NCBI GenBank assembly: GCA_029948255.1
Contig: JALIZF010001468.1
Coordinates: 248,001-312,000, forward strand
DNA from: Telmatactis stephensoni
Taxonomy: Eukaryota > Cnidaria > Anthozoa > Actiniaria > Isophelliidae
Length of the DNA stretch: 64,000 nucleotides
Direction: 5' to 3'
The notes under the pieces are model-generated. The model searched no databases and was not told where the DNA came from. It saw only the letters and a program-made list of their open reading frames with translations. The translations under genes were made by a program, and so were the position numbers. This document shows, in pieces, positions 32,703-43,799 of this stretch (its first letter is position 1; each line of letters opens with the position of its first letter).

Positions 32703-33110
32703 AATTATAAATTTTATGATTTTCAGAAAGATCCACTAAAAGGGAATCAGATATCAAATGTGATATAGAAATAAATGTGCTAACTTTGGGAGATTATGCA
32801 GTGAATATTGACGAAGTTATCAGGTGAACGGTTTAAACAATTCTGCCATTATAGCATGATTCTTCTGTTGTTCTTTCTTGTCGTAGCTGCCCCCTTCCCC
32901 TCGACTTAGCCTAAATAGCTAGATAGGTGCATTTTAAAGGTAATCCATTGTTTGAGGTAGTCCATTTAATCCAAATGAAGAGTCCATAGACTGGGGGTCA
33001 GTGTTTCGTAGTCTCCCGAATTAAAGAGGTGTTGTTGAGATACATGCATGCAGTTTGATGATATTAATAGTGATGTTCATTGTATAAGATTTTATTAAGG
33101 AAGACGCCAC

Positions 33111-33259
33111 TTAATTTGACAAACAGGTGACAGATATATGCGCACACACACCGGCCAAAATCGAGAGGATCTGCCTTCTATATTTTAAAGCTGCTATTAC
33201 AGTAACTATTACCAGTATTACTCCAAGTGTAATAGCAAATCCTCTACAAATATCCAGAT
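33111..33259 (-). CDS. Gene B exon 4: transmembrane helix and tail
   Basis: Minus acceptor ACATTGAATTTAG in phase 1. LDICRGF leads into about 20 hydrophobic residues (AITLGVILVIVTVIAAL), then KYRRQ stop-transfer and a 20-residue tail with two further Cys, ending TAA. Confidence 0.8.
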
Positions 33260-36200
33260 CTAAATTCAATGTAAAAAGAAGAAAGAAATTGGTTATAGAC
33301 CAGTGCATTGACAAAGTAATTAATGTATTTATGTTATGTTAAAGGGTTATTAACCAAGCGCGAGGTCTGTATGGGAAAATATCAGACCGAGGTCTGATAT
33401 TTTCCCATGCAGACCGAGCAAACGAGTACGTTAATAACTTTTTTATTTATTATATGACTTTGAGAATTAAAGTCCCGCTAAAACAATTGCCAAACGCAAA
33501 CTTCTCTTTTCATCCGGAACAGCAGTCCTGATATGGCAAAATACAGACCATGCGTTAGCCAATCAGAATTCAGGAATTATCTAGCCATATAATAATATAT
33601 AATAATTGGTATATTGCGCACGCGCTCTCTAGAACTGTGGGTGATACTAAACAGCATGCACACAAATGTCGTCATTGAATCTTACGCGTGCTCTGATTGG
33701 TTGAAATGTTTCGATAATATGTTATATAAAACAAATATATTGCATTTTTCTGTGGGTCTGTATTCTAGTAGATGCACAGAAGATGCCAAAATGTGGTAAG
33801 AACAACACATTTTGACGTCATCTGTGCATCTATTCGAGCACAGACGCATGGAAAAATATAATCTATTTGTTAAGTGTAAATCCTAGTTAATGGCAGCTCG
33901 ATCGAATGGATACTGCATGTTATAAGTTTGGATAAACATACTAAAAGTATAACAAACTTGACCATTTAAAAATTGAAACAGTACTTAACACTAAAAATTA
34001 AGCCAATGTCAGGCATTATTTATCGCGAAGAATTTACCTTTTTTACACGAGGTATCGATGGATTCTGGTTCAGGGGAACAAGTCGTGAAATGTGTGCAAT
34101 TTCTTGTATCTAAAATCACAAAAAGAGTCATGTGACTGAGACCATTATCCAAGACAGACATTTTGTGAAGTTTTTAAAGTACTAAAGTTGTCTTCATAGA
34201 GCGATAACACTTAAACCGTGAAATAACTTAGGAACTAAATAGAGACAAATAGTAGCAAAACCCTTTGTTTTCTATTGTTTCATTAGTACTATTTGTACTT
34301 TTTAGTTAGTACTGTACTTGTTTCACGGTTTTAGTGCTATCGCTCTAGCACTGTTTTGAATGATTAAGTGGACAATTGAATGCATCCTGATACAACTGCA
34401 GTTTATAAGTCCTGGGTGAGGAATTTCATGGGGGAGGGGGGAAGGGGCCTGTAGTGGTTTAGGGTTAATGATGAACTAATCACATGTATATAGGCGTGTT
34501 TTGATTAATAAAATTCATTCACAATCCACCCTAGCTTCTACAATGGCGACGAAGTCAAACATTCCATCATATATAGTGCTCTGCCTATGCCTCCTTTCGA
34601 GTCGCGGATCAACCCAACCAACACGAGTGCTCGGCGCTAAACGAAAAAAACTCTGCCAGACACTGGAACAGCAGAGAATTACTATGCTGCGGTTAAAGCA
34701 CTAACATACATACGCCATTTTGAACCCAAGAAAAACCGCATTTATTAAACCTATATGTCTTCAGACAAGTGACGCAACAGCCCGATAGAACTACTGACGA
34801 AATACGGTGTGGAAGCTTATTAAGAACTGGAAGACTCATTTTCTGTTTTATCATCTGACCTTGAACAACTGTCGTCGGATTTGTACTATTTGATTCAAAT
34901 TTACCAACAGTGGTCGGTGATGTTGTAGTAGAATATTCTAAAAAAAGGAAACACAATTGGTACTGTGAGCAGTTGCACTCAAGTTAAAAACTGTATTCAA
35001 TTAATATATATTATTATTAAAGTACTAATAACAAACCACCTAAACGACATAGTATTTGAAATCCTTTTTGAAGTTGAGGGTCTTTGTTCGCAAACTCCAA
35101 AAGACAGTAAAGTGTTGTCCCATTCAAGCACTTGGACATGTGCATTCCGATGTGCGCCGTTTGCTTGTTGAGAGCTATGCGAGACAACCCTTCCATATGA
35201 ATATCTCTACAAGTAATTCGCTCGTGATAACACTGTAAAGATGGTCTACTAGCTCTAAGGTTCGCCTGCGCCCACCATCCCTGACCGTCAGCTATGACAG
35301 TAAGTGTTTCTGCCTCTTTGGTTATGTTACATGTAAAATTTACGTATCCAAATTTATTTGGTTCCAGCGTAACAATAATATCTGAAATAGAATTGAAGAA
35401 TAGAAGTCATTCCATCATCGCTGCAGTAAGGCTTGAATGTCTGACTGAGTTAGGAGTGTTCAAACAATGCTAAATAATTCAGTATATCGTTTTTATTGTT
35501 CAAAAAGAAACATAACAAAACCTTGGTTGACGCTCAAGTCTACAAAACCCTAAAGTCTCAAAGCATCAACTCGAGTTTCACGGCAAAAAATATCAGCCAT
35601 TCACGTTTCACGCAAAAGGTATAGGGAGCCGGCCTGTCAAAGCATTATTAAAAAATTGTCTTTTTTTAGAAATAATTTAGATGATTTCCATGAACTGGAA
35701 CATTCCATCAACTGTTAGCTCAGTCGTTAGCCCCTGCATGACATTGCATTGTTTAATTTGTTGATATTTTTTGTTATGTCAATCAGATAGACCAATCATT
35801 ACGCATGAAAAGTTTTTTGTTTAATTTGACAAAAGTGAAAGCCTTTTCATGTAAAATTTGAAAGCTATTTGACCGAGGCTTCGTTATCCGACAACTGATG
35901 TGAAAGTCTTGTTTTCGTTAATGGTTGCAAGAGTCGTCTGAACTAGGTAGAACAAACTTAATTACACCGACGACATTTCTGCGTCGCTGACGCCACTCTC
36001 GATTGATTTCAAATGTTAACTAGGCGCAAAATGTTGCTTTTACTCGGGCTACTTGCAAATGAGCCTCTGGTGGCAGTCCAAGTGAACGCAATGCCTTTGG
36101 TTTAAGTGCAAGCTGTCATCATATATTTTAATTGTAATACAACTTGAGCCAAAAGAGAAAAGACAACTGCTCCTGACTTAGATATCTGTCCATATGGACA

Positions 36201-36721
36201 CGAAAAATCCTTAAAGTTGCTTGTTCCTCTATCAAAGTTAGTAGAATTAAAATATCAATTTATTTAAGTGTCCAATTTTATCTAACTCATTAATAATTCA
36301 TTAGAAAAACAGAATGTCGATCCGTTGAATAAAGTTAAACTTGCATTTTCTCGACAAAAATTGATTACAATTGAGATCTAGAAAATATATTCATATGCGA
36401 CCTGCAGTATTCGTATCTGTTAAATTAATGAAATAGACTAAATGAATCTGAATCAGATATTTATGTGGATATAGTCGGCAGCGTCCTATATCCGACAAAA
36501 CAACGGCCAATCATGTTGTGAGATAACATATATAGCTATATACCGCTATCCCAAACTACGAAGAAGTCTATCACTATCTCAAAATAAAATAAAATAAAAT
36601 GAAATATAATAAAAATAAATTAGAATAATACAAAAATATACTCACCACTCGAGACTTTGGGAGGCGTCAGAAATACCAAGATAAGACAAAAAATAAATAG
36701 AGTTACAAAAAGTTCACACAT
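33111..36721 (-). CDS. Gene B: type I membrane protein, paralogue of gene A
   Basis: Minus-strand exons in order 36721-36646, 35381-35040, 34937-34860 and 33259-33111, about 214 aa. All introns are phase 1 with GT/AG ends. Order: 25-aa signal peptide, six-Cys ectodomain (113 codons), one Thr-rich stalk exon, then a transmembrane helix and short tail to TAA. It differs from A in having one stalk exon and an unrelated tail. A and B converge, with 1.8 kb between their stops, so an inverted duplication is the simplest origin. Surface location is inferred from signal and membrane segments; ligand and role are unknown. No splice site conflicts with the model, and each exon is open throughout. Confidence 0.8.
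33346..33438. mobile_element. Palindromic MITE, about 93 bp
   Basis: GGAAAATATCAGACCGAGG and its inverted partner CGGTCTGATATTTTCC meet at the centre; outer ends GTTATTAAC and GTTAATAAC also pair. In intron 3 of gene B. Confidence 0.8.
34197..34347. mobile_element. Palindromic MITE, copy 2, about 151 bp
   Basis: Same family as 8310-8457: ends TAGAGCGATAACACTTAAACC and GGTTTTAGTGCTATCGCTCTA, with nearly identical interior. In intron 3 of gene B. Confidence 0.9.
34484..34491 (+). promoter_or_regulatory. TATA-like element upstream of a small ORF
   Basis: TGTATATAGG lies about 52 bp before the ATG of the 34543 ORF, a plausible TATA box followed by a short 5' leader. Position and strand fit that ORF only. 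Confidence 0.3.
34543..34704 (+). CDS. Small candidate secreted peptide, 53 aa, nested in gene B
   Basis: Starts MATKSNIPSYIVLCLCLLSS: a signal-peptide-like start, followed by a basic mature part (RVLGAKRKKLCQTLEQQR) and a stop. It lies on the strand opposite gene B, inside its third intron, behind a TATA-like element. I do not recognise a family. It could also be the first exon of a plus-strand gene, or a chance frame. Confidence 0.33.
   Translation: MATKSNIPSYIVLCLCLLSSRGSTQPTRVLGAKRKKLCQTLEQQRITMLRLKH
34860..34937 (-). CDS. Gene B exon 3: Thr-rich stalk
   Basis: Minus acceptor GTTTCCTTTTTTTAG-like, donor CAAG|GTCAGA, 78 nt, phase 1-1. Encodes YSTTTSPTTVGKFESNSTN and PTTVVQ. Contains one N-glycosylation sequon (NST). 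Reading past the donor stays open into intronic sequence and is not evidence of a longer exon. Confidence 0.72.
35040..35381 (-). CDS. Gene B exon 2: six-cysteine ectodomain
   Basis: Minus acceptor CAATTCTATTTCAG, donor G|GTGGTT, 342 nt, no stop in frame. Cysteines lie in FTCNIT, LQCYHE, ITCRDI, SKCLNG, LYCLLE and ILCRL. LQC-(Y/H)HE-x2-TC and the C-x7-C element are shared with gene A. Three sequons (NFT, NIT, NGT). Confidence 0.82.
35660..36000 (+). repeat. Direct repeat, copy 1 (in intron 1 of gene B)
   Basis: About 340 bp nearly identical to 37710-38060 (TTAGATGATTTCCATGAACT; GCTATTTGACCGAGGCTTCG; ACCGACGACATTTCTGCGTC). Confidence 0.9.
36646..36721 (-). CDS. Gene B exon 1: signal peptide
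   Basis: Minus-strand ATG begins MCELFVTLFIFCLILVFLTP, a long hydrophobic core, then PKVSS and donor G|GTGAGT. 76 nt, the same length and phase as gene A exon 1. Confidence 0.82.
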
Positions 36722-37709
36722 GTTAGGGCTGTTTGTGGTATGGAATGGAGGGATTCAGCCTTTTCCCCAATCACAACAGCTACAAAATGAAATCGTACAG
36801 CTCTACTTCATTTTGTCGAGCAAAAAATTCATGCTATTCACGAATAAAAGTTTTATAAACAAATCTGTTCCAGGAATCTTGTGAGTCTTGTGACGCCCTG
36901 CTGCACACTATTTGTTTGCACTTGTCACGCCACTTGACAGTCCTTTATAAAGACATATCACTAGTAAAGCCAACATTTAGTGAAACTCGATAACGCATTT
37001 TAAAACATATAACAATAGTACGTAACTACATACTGTTGATCGTTATAAGTTTCACTGCACATCGACACAGGAAACCCAAAGAGCTTAAGTTGATATATTC
37101 TTTATAAAGGATTCCCAAGCAGGGTACTCTGTGGTCTCGCAACGCAATGAAGCATGTTGCCTTAGTCCACCTTATCAGTGAACCACTGTTACGTTAAGGT
37201 TTCGAGTAAGAACTGAGGGAGAGGGAGGGGATGGGGTATAGGTGCATTTTAAAGGTAATCCATTGATTTGGGTAGTCCATCTAGGTAGTTCGTATGGGTA
37301 GTCCAAGGGGTGGGGCGTCCATGGACTGCATCGAGGTCAGTGTTTTGTAGCTCCTTTAATTCGGTTTTTTAGTCACTCCACCTTTCTCTACATTGCTGTT
37401 ATTTTAAGTACTAGCTAAGACTATCAGTCTAGAACTGTATGAGTGCATGTACCACAACTACATATCGATCTAAGATTCATGATATATTTGTGATAGTAAA
37501 CTGAGTTTGTTTATAGTCTCAGTGGCAGAATAAATGACATTATCCCGGAATCTCTTCGTGTCTCTTACACACCCACGAAATAAATCAAAAGAGAGCTAGT
37601 CCCCTATATCCCTTTGCAAAATGAAATCAAGTTAAAATATTTGGTCTTTTCACGCGTCACGGATAATTAAAAATCTCTTTCACGTTCGATTCACAAAGAT
37701 ATCTTATCA

Positions 37710-38060
37710 AGTTAGAGATAATTTAGATGATTTCCATGAACTGGAACATTCCATCAACTGTTAGCTCAGTTAGCCCCTGCATGACATTGCATTGTTTAAT
37801 TTGTTGATATTTTTTTGTTATTTCAATCAGATAGACCAATCATTACGCATGAAAGGTTTTTTGTTTAATTTGACAAAAGTGAAAGCCTTTTCATGTAAAA
37901 TTGGCATTGAAAGCTATTTGACCGAGGCTTCGTTATCCGACAACTGATGTGAAAGTCTTTGTTTTCGTTAATGGTTGCAAGAATCGTCTGAACTGGGTAG
38001 AACAAACTTAATTACACCGACGACATTTCTGCGTCGCTGACGCCACTCTCAATTGACTTG
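37710..38060 (+). repeat. Direct repeat, copy 2 (upstream of gene B)
   Basis: Partner of 35660-36000. Together with the shared words at 32929-33014 and 37241-37345 (GTGCATTTTAAAGGTAATCC) it shows that duplicated pieces flank gene B on both sides. Confidence 0.9.
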
Positions 38061-38670
38061 TGACTCCACTTCATCTCGTTTGCATAACTGTCTCGAATTC
38101 TCCCAACCCCTCTCATGTTAATATCAGGTTATACAAACACGGAAAAAGTTTTCTATTGCTTAAAAGTTTCATCAACATCATGAAAATGGTCATATAAATT
38201 CCAAAAGTCATCCCCACGATAGAAGGGATAAACAAATAAGTATTTAGCCAGCTTAGTCACGTTTTGAGTTCGGTATACTGAAGCTTCGCTTCGCCGCCGG
38301 CAAGCTGGCATTTGAACTCATGGAAGTAAGCTTCGTCGATTCGTAAATTTCAAATGAAGAAACTTAGATTTCACCTTGATTGAGACTCATGTGAAGCTGC
38401 TATATAACGTAATTATAGCATTTATAATGCAGTTAAATTTACTAAACGTCCCTATAAACTCGTGAAAATATTGCATTTTCTGCTCACCAGAAAGCTCGAA
38501 ACTTGCTAGATTGATAGGAAAGGTAAACCTACTCAAGCTACCACAGGTAGCCCGAGTAGTCTAATGTTTGCATCCGTAATTAGTTCCAATTCCACGAAAC
38601 CGTAGACGTCGCGTCGGTCAGTCAGGTTTGATCTGAAGTTCCTGGAAGTTGTATATTACCATTTTTTCGA

Positions 38671-38774
38671 AGAATAACTACCCTGGGCTCCAGGGGTTTA
38701 TTATTCGCTTTCCTTAGTAAATAAACGTCGGAACGTGACGATAAACCCCTGGAACCCAGGGTAAAGAATAACTG
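38671..38774. mobile_element. Hairpin-forming short repeat upstream of gene D
   Basis: CCCTGGGCTCCAGGGGTTTA and TAAACCCCTGGAACCCAGGG are inverted repeats about 40 bp apart. Ends 56 bp before the gene D start codon. Confidence 0.8.
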
Positions 38775-38829
38775 CAGTTTATTTAGAAAATTTTTGGTTC
38801 CAGCAAATATCTGATCTCGATCAACACGA

Positions 38830-38944
38830 ATGGGTTTAATTATAAGTATTAACGCCGTGGCTTTTACACAAGGAAAATTGTATTCACTACTCAATGCAGG
38901 GTCACTGCTGTGGATACTACTTCTTAATCCTTGTACCACTTCAG
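38830..38944 (+). CDS. Gene D exon 1: signal peptide
   Basis: MGLIISINAVAFTQGKLYSL then a hydrophobic core (LLNAGSLLWILLL) and NPCTTS, ending TCAG|GTAAAA after 38 codons plus one base. Phase agrees with exon 2. The region before the core is long for a signal peptide, hence moderate confidence. Confidence 0.6.
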
Positions 38945-41939
38945 GTAAAACTTTACAGAGATAGCAGGATTAACTAATTAGCTCAGTGCACTTGCAAAAA
39001 GCGCAGATATTAGTCAATCTTAGCTAGTTTGTACACGATCTGCCAAAGAATTGTATATTTCATTATTTTGTTCTCCTGTTGAACATACTTTACTTTTACT
39101 ATAGTAAAATACTTTCGATACTTTTGATACTTTCGCTTTCATTTTCAATTTCACCTTTGAAATTCATTGGATTGATAATCTATTTGATATTTTATTATTT
39201 TGTTCTCCTGTTGAGCATACTTTCATTTTCAATTTCACCTTTGAAATTCATTGGATTGATGATCTGATTCATTTAATTTTGTGATGCTTTTCTTGTGCTA
39301 GCCATGTACAATCCTGTTTATTACCTGCTCGAGCCGCTTGAAACAGTGTCCTATAATATAGCTAAGCCTACGATACAAGTTTAACTTTTTCCAAGTAATT
39401 GTCAACAATTAAGTATTGAACTATTACTATGTTGACTAGTAAATCTGCGAAATTACTGAGTTCACACAATTATTACTGAAATGTTCAAAACGCTACAGTT
39501 AGTTTCAGTTACGCTTATCACTTGAGTGAGCCGAAACGAGATCGACAGTTTTAAGACCTATGTTTTGACGTTAAAACGACAATGTTGTTAGGGGGCAAGG
39601 GCAACGGTTTATGACGTTATTCGTTTTCAAGCTAACGGTTAACGGTTTTAATTTAAGACAAATCATGACATTTTTGAATAGAGTAGTTACAAAGTTATTG
39701 TTAATGTACGAGTTCGGTGAGTTCGAGTTTCATGAGTTCATGACGTGGTATATAAACAAATGCCGTTGCCCCTAACAACATTGTAGTTTTAACTTCAAAA
39801 CATAGGTCTCAAAACTGGCTCGTTTCTCTCTCAAGTAGACTGAATGCTTTTTGCTATTTCCTCATGGATGCGATTGCATACTAACTATGAACTCTTTGAT
39901 CTTCAGCCTCCTTTGTCTCTGTTTTTCGTTTTCGGAACGAACCCGACAAAGTAATCCACAGCCATATTGGGCATAACCTTACAATGAAATGGTCGTTTGG
40001 CAAAACCGATGAAGAAATATTCCTTACTCACGGCAAAGAACAACGCAACAGGGAATTTCTCTTCGGAGAGTGGAGCCACCCTGGATATGTGAGCAGAAAA
40101 ATTCTTCTCGTACGTGGTTTTGTAATCATGACAAAAACATCCTACGAAAAGAAAGTGAACTACGAGGGGAATCTCTCAAATTACTGCTCCAGCTGTACTG
40201 CTGAGATCACTCTCTTCAATCTTACACTTGAAGACTTCAATAAGACATATGGGGTCAGTGTGTTCATCTACCCCTATGTGAATCCACTGCAAAGCTCGCT
40301 GACAATTCAACGCTATTGTAAGTAATACATATCGTACGCTTCTGGCAAACTCAGGCTCGGGAAACCCTCCCGAACGACTGTACAATCAACTCTCCACACT
40401 GCACATAACTGAGAATTTAATTTGTTTGTTTCAGTTGGGCCGGGTAGGCCGGCGTATCCGAGTGAAAGCTATTTCAGTCATTCTGTTTTTGTCTTGGAAG
40501 GTGTTAGTGTTTCCTCCATCTTAACTTGCGGCGTAGTCTTAATTAAAACGGAATGTTTAAAGCCAAGGTCTATCAATTCATTCTCCGAAGCCATAGAAAA
40601 ACTATTGGCTAATTAATTAATAATCGACTCTTTAAAATTCAAATTGATAGTGGTGTTTGTAGCTTAGTCCTTAATGTCCCGTCTCACGGGAGACGAAAAA
40701 GACGTAAAATAATAAGGCAAGAAAAACATCTCCTCTACTCTCCCCTCCCTAGTTCTCTCGTCGGTGAAATTAAAATCTAATCATTTGATAATTTTAATTA
40801 AAATGGCTGACTCCCAGGGGAGTTGGTTAAAAATTGGCGATACAGCGAAGCTGGAATTTTTCTTCCGGTCACTAATAGGACATTTGCACGATGGCGTTAT
40901 TATAATTTACTACAACTACCAGAATGCTCTACGAATTTTCTTTTTTATTCAGATTCTCATTCCCTTTTGAGAATAGTCGAACAATTGGCACTAATTATTT
41001 TACAAAAGAAAGTGGGTAAAGCATTCTGGTAGTTGTAGTATATGACGCCATCATGCAAATGCAAATTGTGTTCTCTGTTTTACTAGTACCTGCAAAAATA
41101 AAAAGCTGGCCGAAGAACATCGAGGCCCAAGAAGGAGAAGAACTAAAGATACCATGTCACGCTGAAGGAAAACCTTCTCCATCGGTTGAAATAGTAAGAA
41201 ATGGTAAAGTAGTTGAACAAGGAATCGGTGGAACCGAGTTTACAATTCCAAACGTAAAAATAAACGATGCTGGACTGTACCACTGTGTTGTTTATCCTAA
41301 AGACAAGGCTCAGTCTGTTATCAGAAAAGGAATAAAATTGGAAGTCCTAAAATTGAAAGGTATGATACGTTAAAACAGACAAAAGAAGCAGGTTTTATAA
41401 AATAGGTTATAACTGATTGATTTGCGAGATATCATGTTTATACCAGAGGACAAACTGAGACATGGATCGCAGGTAGCAGTAAACTTTGCTCGCACTAAAA
41501 CGTCGTTAAGAGTCATGGCCGCTTATTTCTATCCGTACTTTGATATAAACACTGAGGAAGATATAGCACACTCGAAAAATAAGGGAAACACTAGGCTTGC
41601 TTTGCTCTTGCTCTACATCTCCCATCGTGATTATATCACAGAACAGAGACATGCGCGCGCGTTTTGACTAAGACTGCGGGACGTTTGAGAGGCATGCAAA
41701 GATACTATTACAAAAATTAACTAAATGTGAGTTTAGGCTTCCTTGCTTTTTTTCTCTCTGTCTTTTTTATATTCTGAACTTTTCTACTCTTTTTGTGACT
41801 GAAATTGAATGTCCTTTTATATTTTTCAGTAACAACCAAACCATCGACTACCATTACAGTAACAGCAGCTGCAAAGTGGACCAAAGCGTTTTATCTTGTT
41901 TTACTGGTCTGTCTTGTCACAAGCAGCAATGCCATCTAA
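38830..41939 (+). CDS. Gene D: Ig-superfamily-like surface protein, copy of gene C with a signal exon
   Basis: Exons 38830-38944, 39907-40317, 41087-41359 and 41830-41939, all phase 1, about 302 aa. Exon 1 is a signal peptide, exon 2 the V-like domain, exon 3 the I-set/C2-like domain, exon 4 Thr stalk plus GPI-like tail. Exons 2-4 have the same lengths as in gene C and differ at about 19 nucleotides, 16 of which change the amino acid. The signal exon has no counterpart near gene C because the duplication begins only at 39838. Known: two-Ig GPI proteins are adhesion or recognition molecules. Inferred: extracellular and lipid-anchored. Alternative: an alternative last exon at 40435-40616 gives a one-domain membrane form. 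Confidence 0.76.
39521..39837. mobile_element. MITE at the upstream breakpoint of the C/D duplication
   Basis: Arms AGACCTATGTTTTGACGTTA and AACTTCAAAACATAGGTCT, extended by CTTGAG and CTCAAG, enclose about 317 bp. Similarity between genes C and D starts immediately after its right end. Confidence 0.8.
39907..40317 (+). CDS. Gene D exon 2: V-like ectodomain
   Basis: Acceptor TTGATCTTCAG, donor T|GTAAGT. Same 411-nt exon as in gene C with replacements clustered near the start (SVFRFRNEP against SVFGLRTEP), at DEE/DEK, FLF/FFF, NYC/NHC and VNP/VHP. Confidence 0.74.
40435..40616 (+). CDS. Possible alternative terminal exon of gene D
   Basis: Acceptor TTTGTTTGTTTCAG, phase 1. Frame FGPGRPAYPSESYF, a weakly hydrophobic SVSSILTCGVVLI, then SINSFSEAIEKLLAN and TAA. 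Longer than in gene C, where a TAG cuts the frame after CLKP. Conserved position and phase argue for use; lack of a strong membrane helix argues against. Confidence 0.35.
40881..41061. mobile_element. MITE in an intron of gene D, absent from gene C
   Basis: CATTTGCACGATGGCGT and ACGCCATCATGCAAATG, with inner CTACAACTACCAGAATGC / GCATTCTGGTAGTTGTAG, are inverted repeats. The equivalent position in gene C (about 15412) is unoccupied. Confidence 0.88.
41087..41359 (+). CDS. Gene D exon 3: I-set/C2-like Ig domain
   Basis: 273 nt as in gene C. Cys pair KIPCHA and LYHCVVY. Differences from gene C: K for R, P for R, H for Q and I for M, with one silent change. Confidence 0.88.
41830..41939 (+). CDS. 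Gene D exon 4: Thr stalk and GPI-like signal
   Basis: As in gene C with A for G, T for I and I for V; all three nucleotide changes alter the residue. Ends LVTSSNAI then TAA. Confidence 0.72.
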
Positions 41940-43799
41940 TTGGCAACTATCTGTTGTGTTAGAGCAACTATGTGTTGCTCTAATTAATGCTTTATCTTTA
42001 GTTTACGCAGCTGTGTTTTGGATAGTTTTTGCTCCGTAACTGAGGTGCCTTCTCGTTCGGGGGTTCATTTGCTGTGCGCATGCAGCCTGTGTGAGGCAGC
42101 TGCCACTAGTCGCATTTTAAGTTGAAGCATCTAGTTATGACATCCTCGCTCCCAGGGCCTTCTCAGCTTTCAAACGGAAAAATCGAAGGCCCTGGTAAGA
42201 TACAAACCGGATGTCCCAGATTTTGGGTCATCGAAGGTGCGCATGCTTCGATATATTTTGACTGCTGGTCTTTTTATCATGCCAGACATATACAGTCTGC
42301 TTTATTTTGCTAAATGCCTACCAAATAATCCAATATGATCTATACATAATTCATTATAGCTCAGACAAAATTTCTATTCTGTACTTTTTACTTTGATTAA
42401 TGGAAACAAAACTTACAAACTGCAGCAAACTGTTTGGATGTCCAAGCTAAAATTATTTTGATATTGCTGTTATTACATTGGTAGATTCTAGAAGTGTCAC
42501 AGTTACCTTTCTATGAAATCATTTCAGTCACGGTACATTTCAGTGTGTTACCACAACGTTTCAATACATGTATATTATACCATGTTTTCAATATGGAGCA
42601 GATCAATGATTATAGCAGTAGTGAGTTGCTGATGCTTTATTTGAAGCTCAATACTCGAAGTGTAACGTGATACAATATATGCTCATTACCAATACCATAT
42701 ATAGCTCCTCTGTGCACATCAACCTGATACTACTACATACAGTAACATCTTCAATTCATCCACTTTATCTCGTTTTTGTGACTGCACAAGGCTTGTACAG
42801 ATTTGTGGCTGAGTAACACTTTTCATTGGTTGAAAATATTATTTTGTACAATCTAAAATTATTCTTCAATTGTTACTAATATAAGGTCTCATAAACATTA
42901 CTATCATTTCCATGATTATCCATCACTATATTTCGATCTCAACATTAAGCATGATTGACAGTAAATGCTTTCAATGTAATCAAGACATTGTACAAAAAGC
43001 AGATTGCACTAAATACTATTTATAAGTAAATAATACAAAATCGGTTTTTTCCAATGTTAATTATGTGTAAGGGACCGGACATTATTTACATGGGGGGCTG
43101 GTGCAGATGGAGGGGGGCCACAGATTTTTACGCTCAATCTGTAAGAATGTTATGTGTGTATGTATGTATGTAGAAAGGGGGGAGGGGCCATCAAAAATTG
43201 AGCAGTTACCTTTTTCATTTGCACCAGCCCCCTCCCTGTAAGTAATGACCAGTCCTTAATTTTGCACTATTTACTAATTCCTGTTTCCTGGCTTAATTAT
43301 TGAATACACTCTAGTCACCTGTATGCAAACGAAAGAACCTCGACACAGGTGTTGTGACCAGTAGTTGAGGTCTTATAAACATAGACTGAAGAACAAGTCT
43401 TTGGAGTCCGCCATCTTTTACTACAACAAAGCACGTGTCCCGTATGTAGGGGGACTGGTAACTAATCACATTTACATAACAACTGTCATAACAACAGGAC
43501 AGAATGAATACCTATTGTTTCGTGGACATTTCTCATTAACAAAATTTCAAAGTTAACTCATTATAAGTATTCATGTTTGAGTAAGATTGGTAGTGATTGG
43601 TTCCAAAGTTTTCTCGGGCTTGAGCATATGTGTACGGTAACTGCTTGAATCTTAAAGACTGAACAGCCTTGAACAGCTCTTACTGGAAAATGTATATGAA
43701 ATTGATCAACTCATCACACATTAGTAACTCCCACTCGATCTAAGAATGATGGACATCCATAGTTAATCATTCGCCCCTGTTTCGCCCCAAATCATTTGC

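Larger units (their letters stand above)
39838..43625 (+). repeat. Duplicated unit, copy 2 (gene D and flanks)
   Basis: Collinear with 14385-18282. The 3' flank contains an extra 130-bp segment around 43350-43500 that copy 1 lacks. Confidence 0.92.

Noticed and set aside
38622..38939. 105-aa minus-strand frame, considered as another ectodomain exon of gene B
   Set aside because: It lacks the six-Cys pattern and spans a hairpin repeat; the plus strand here gives a better signal exon.
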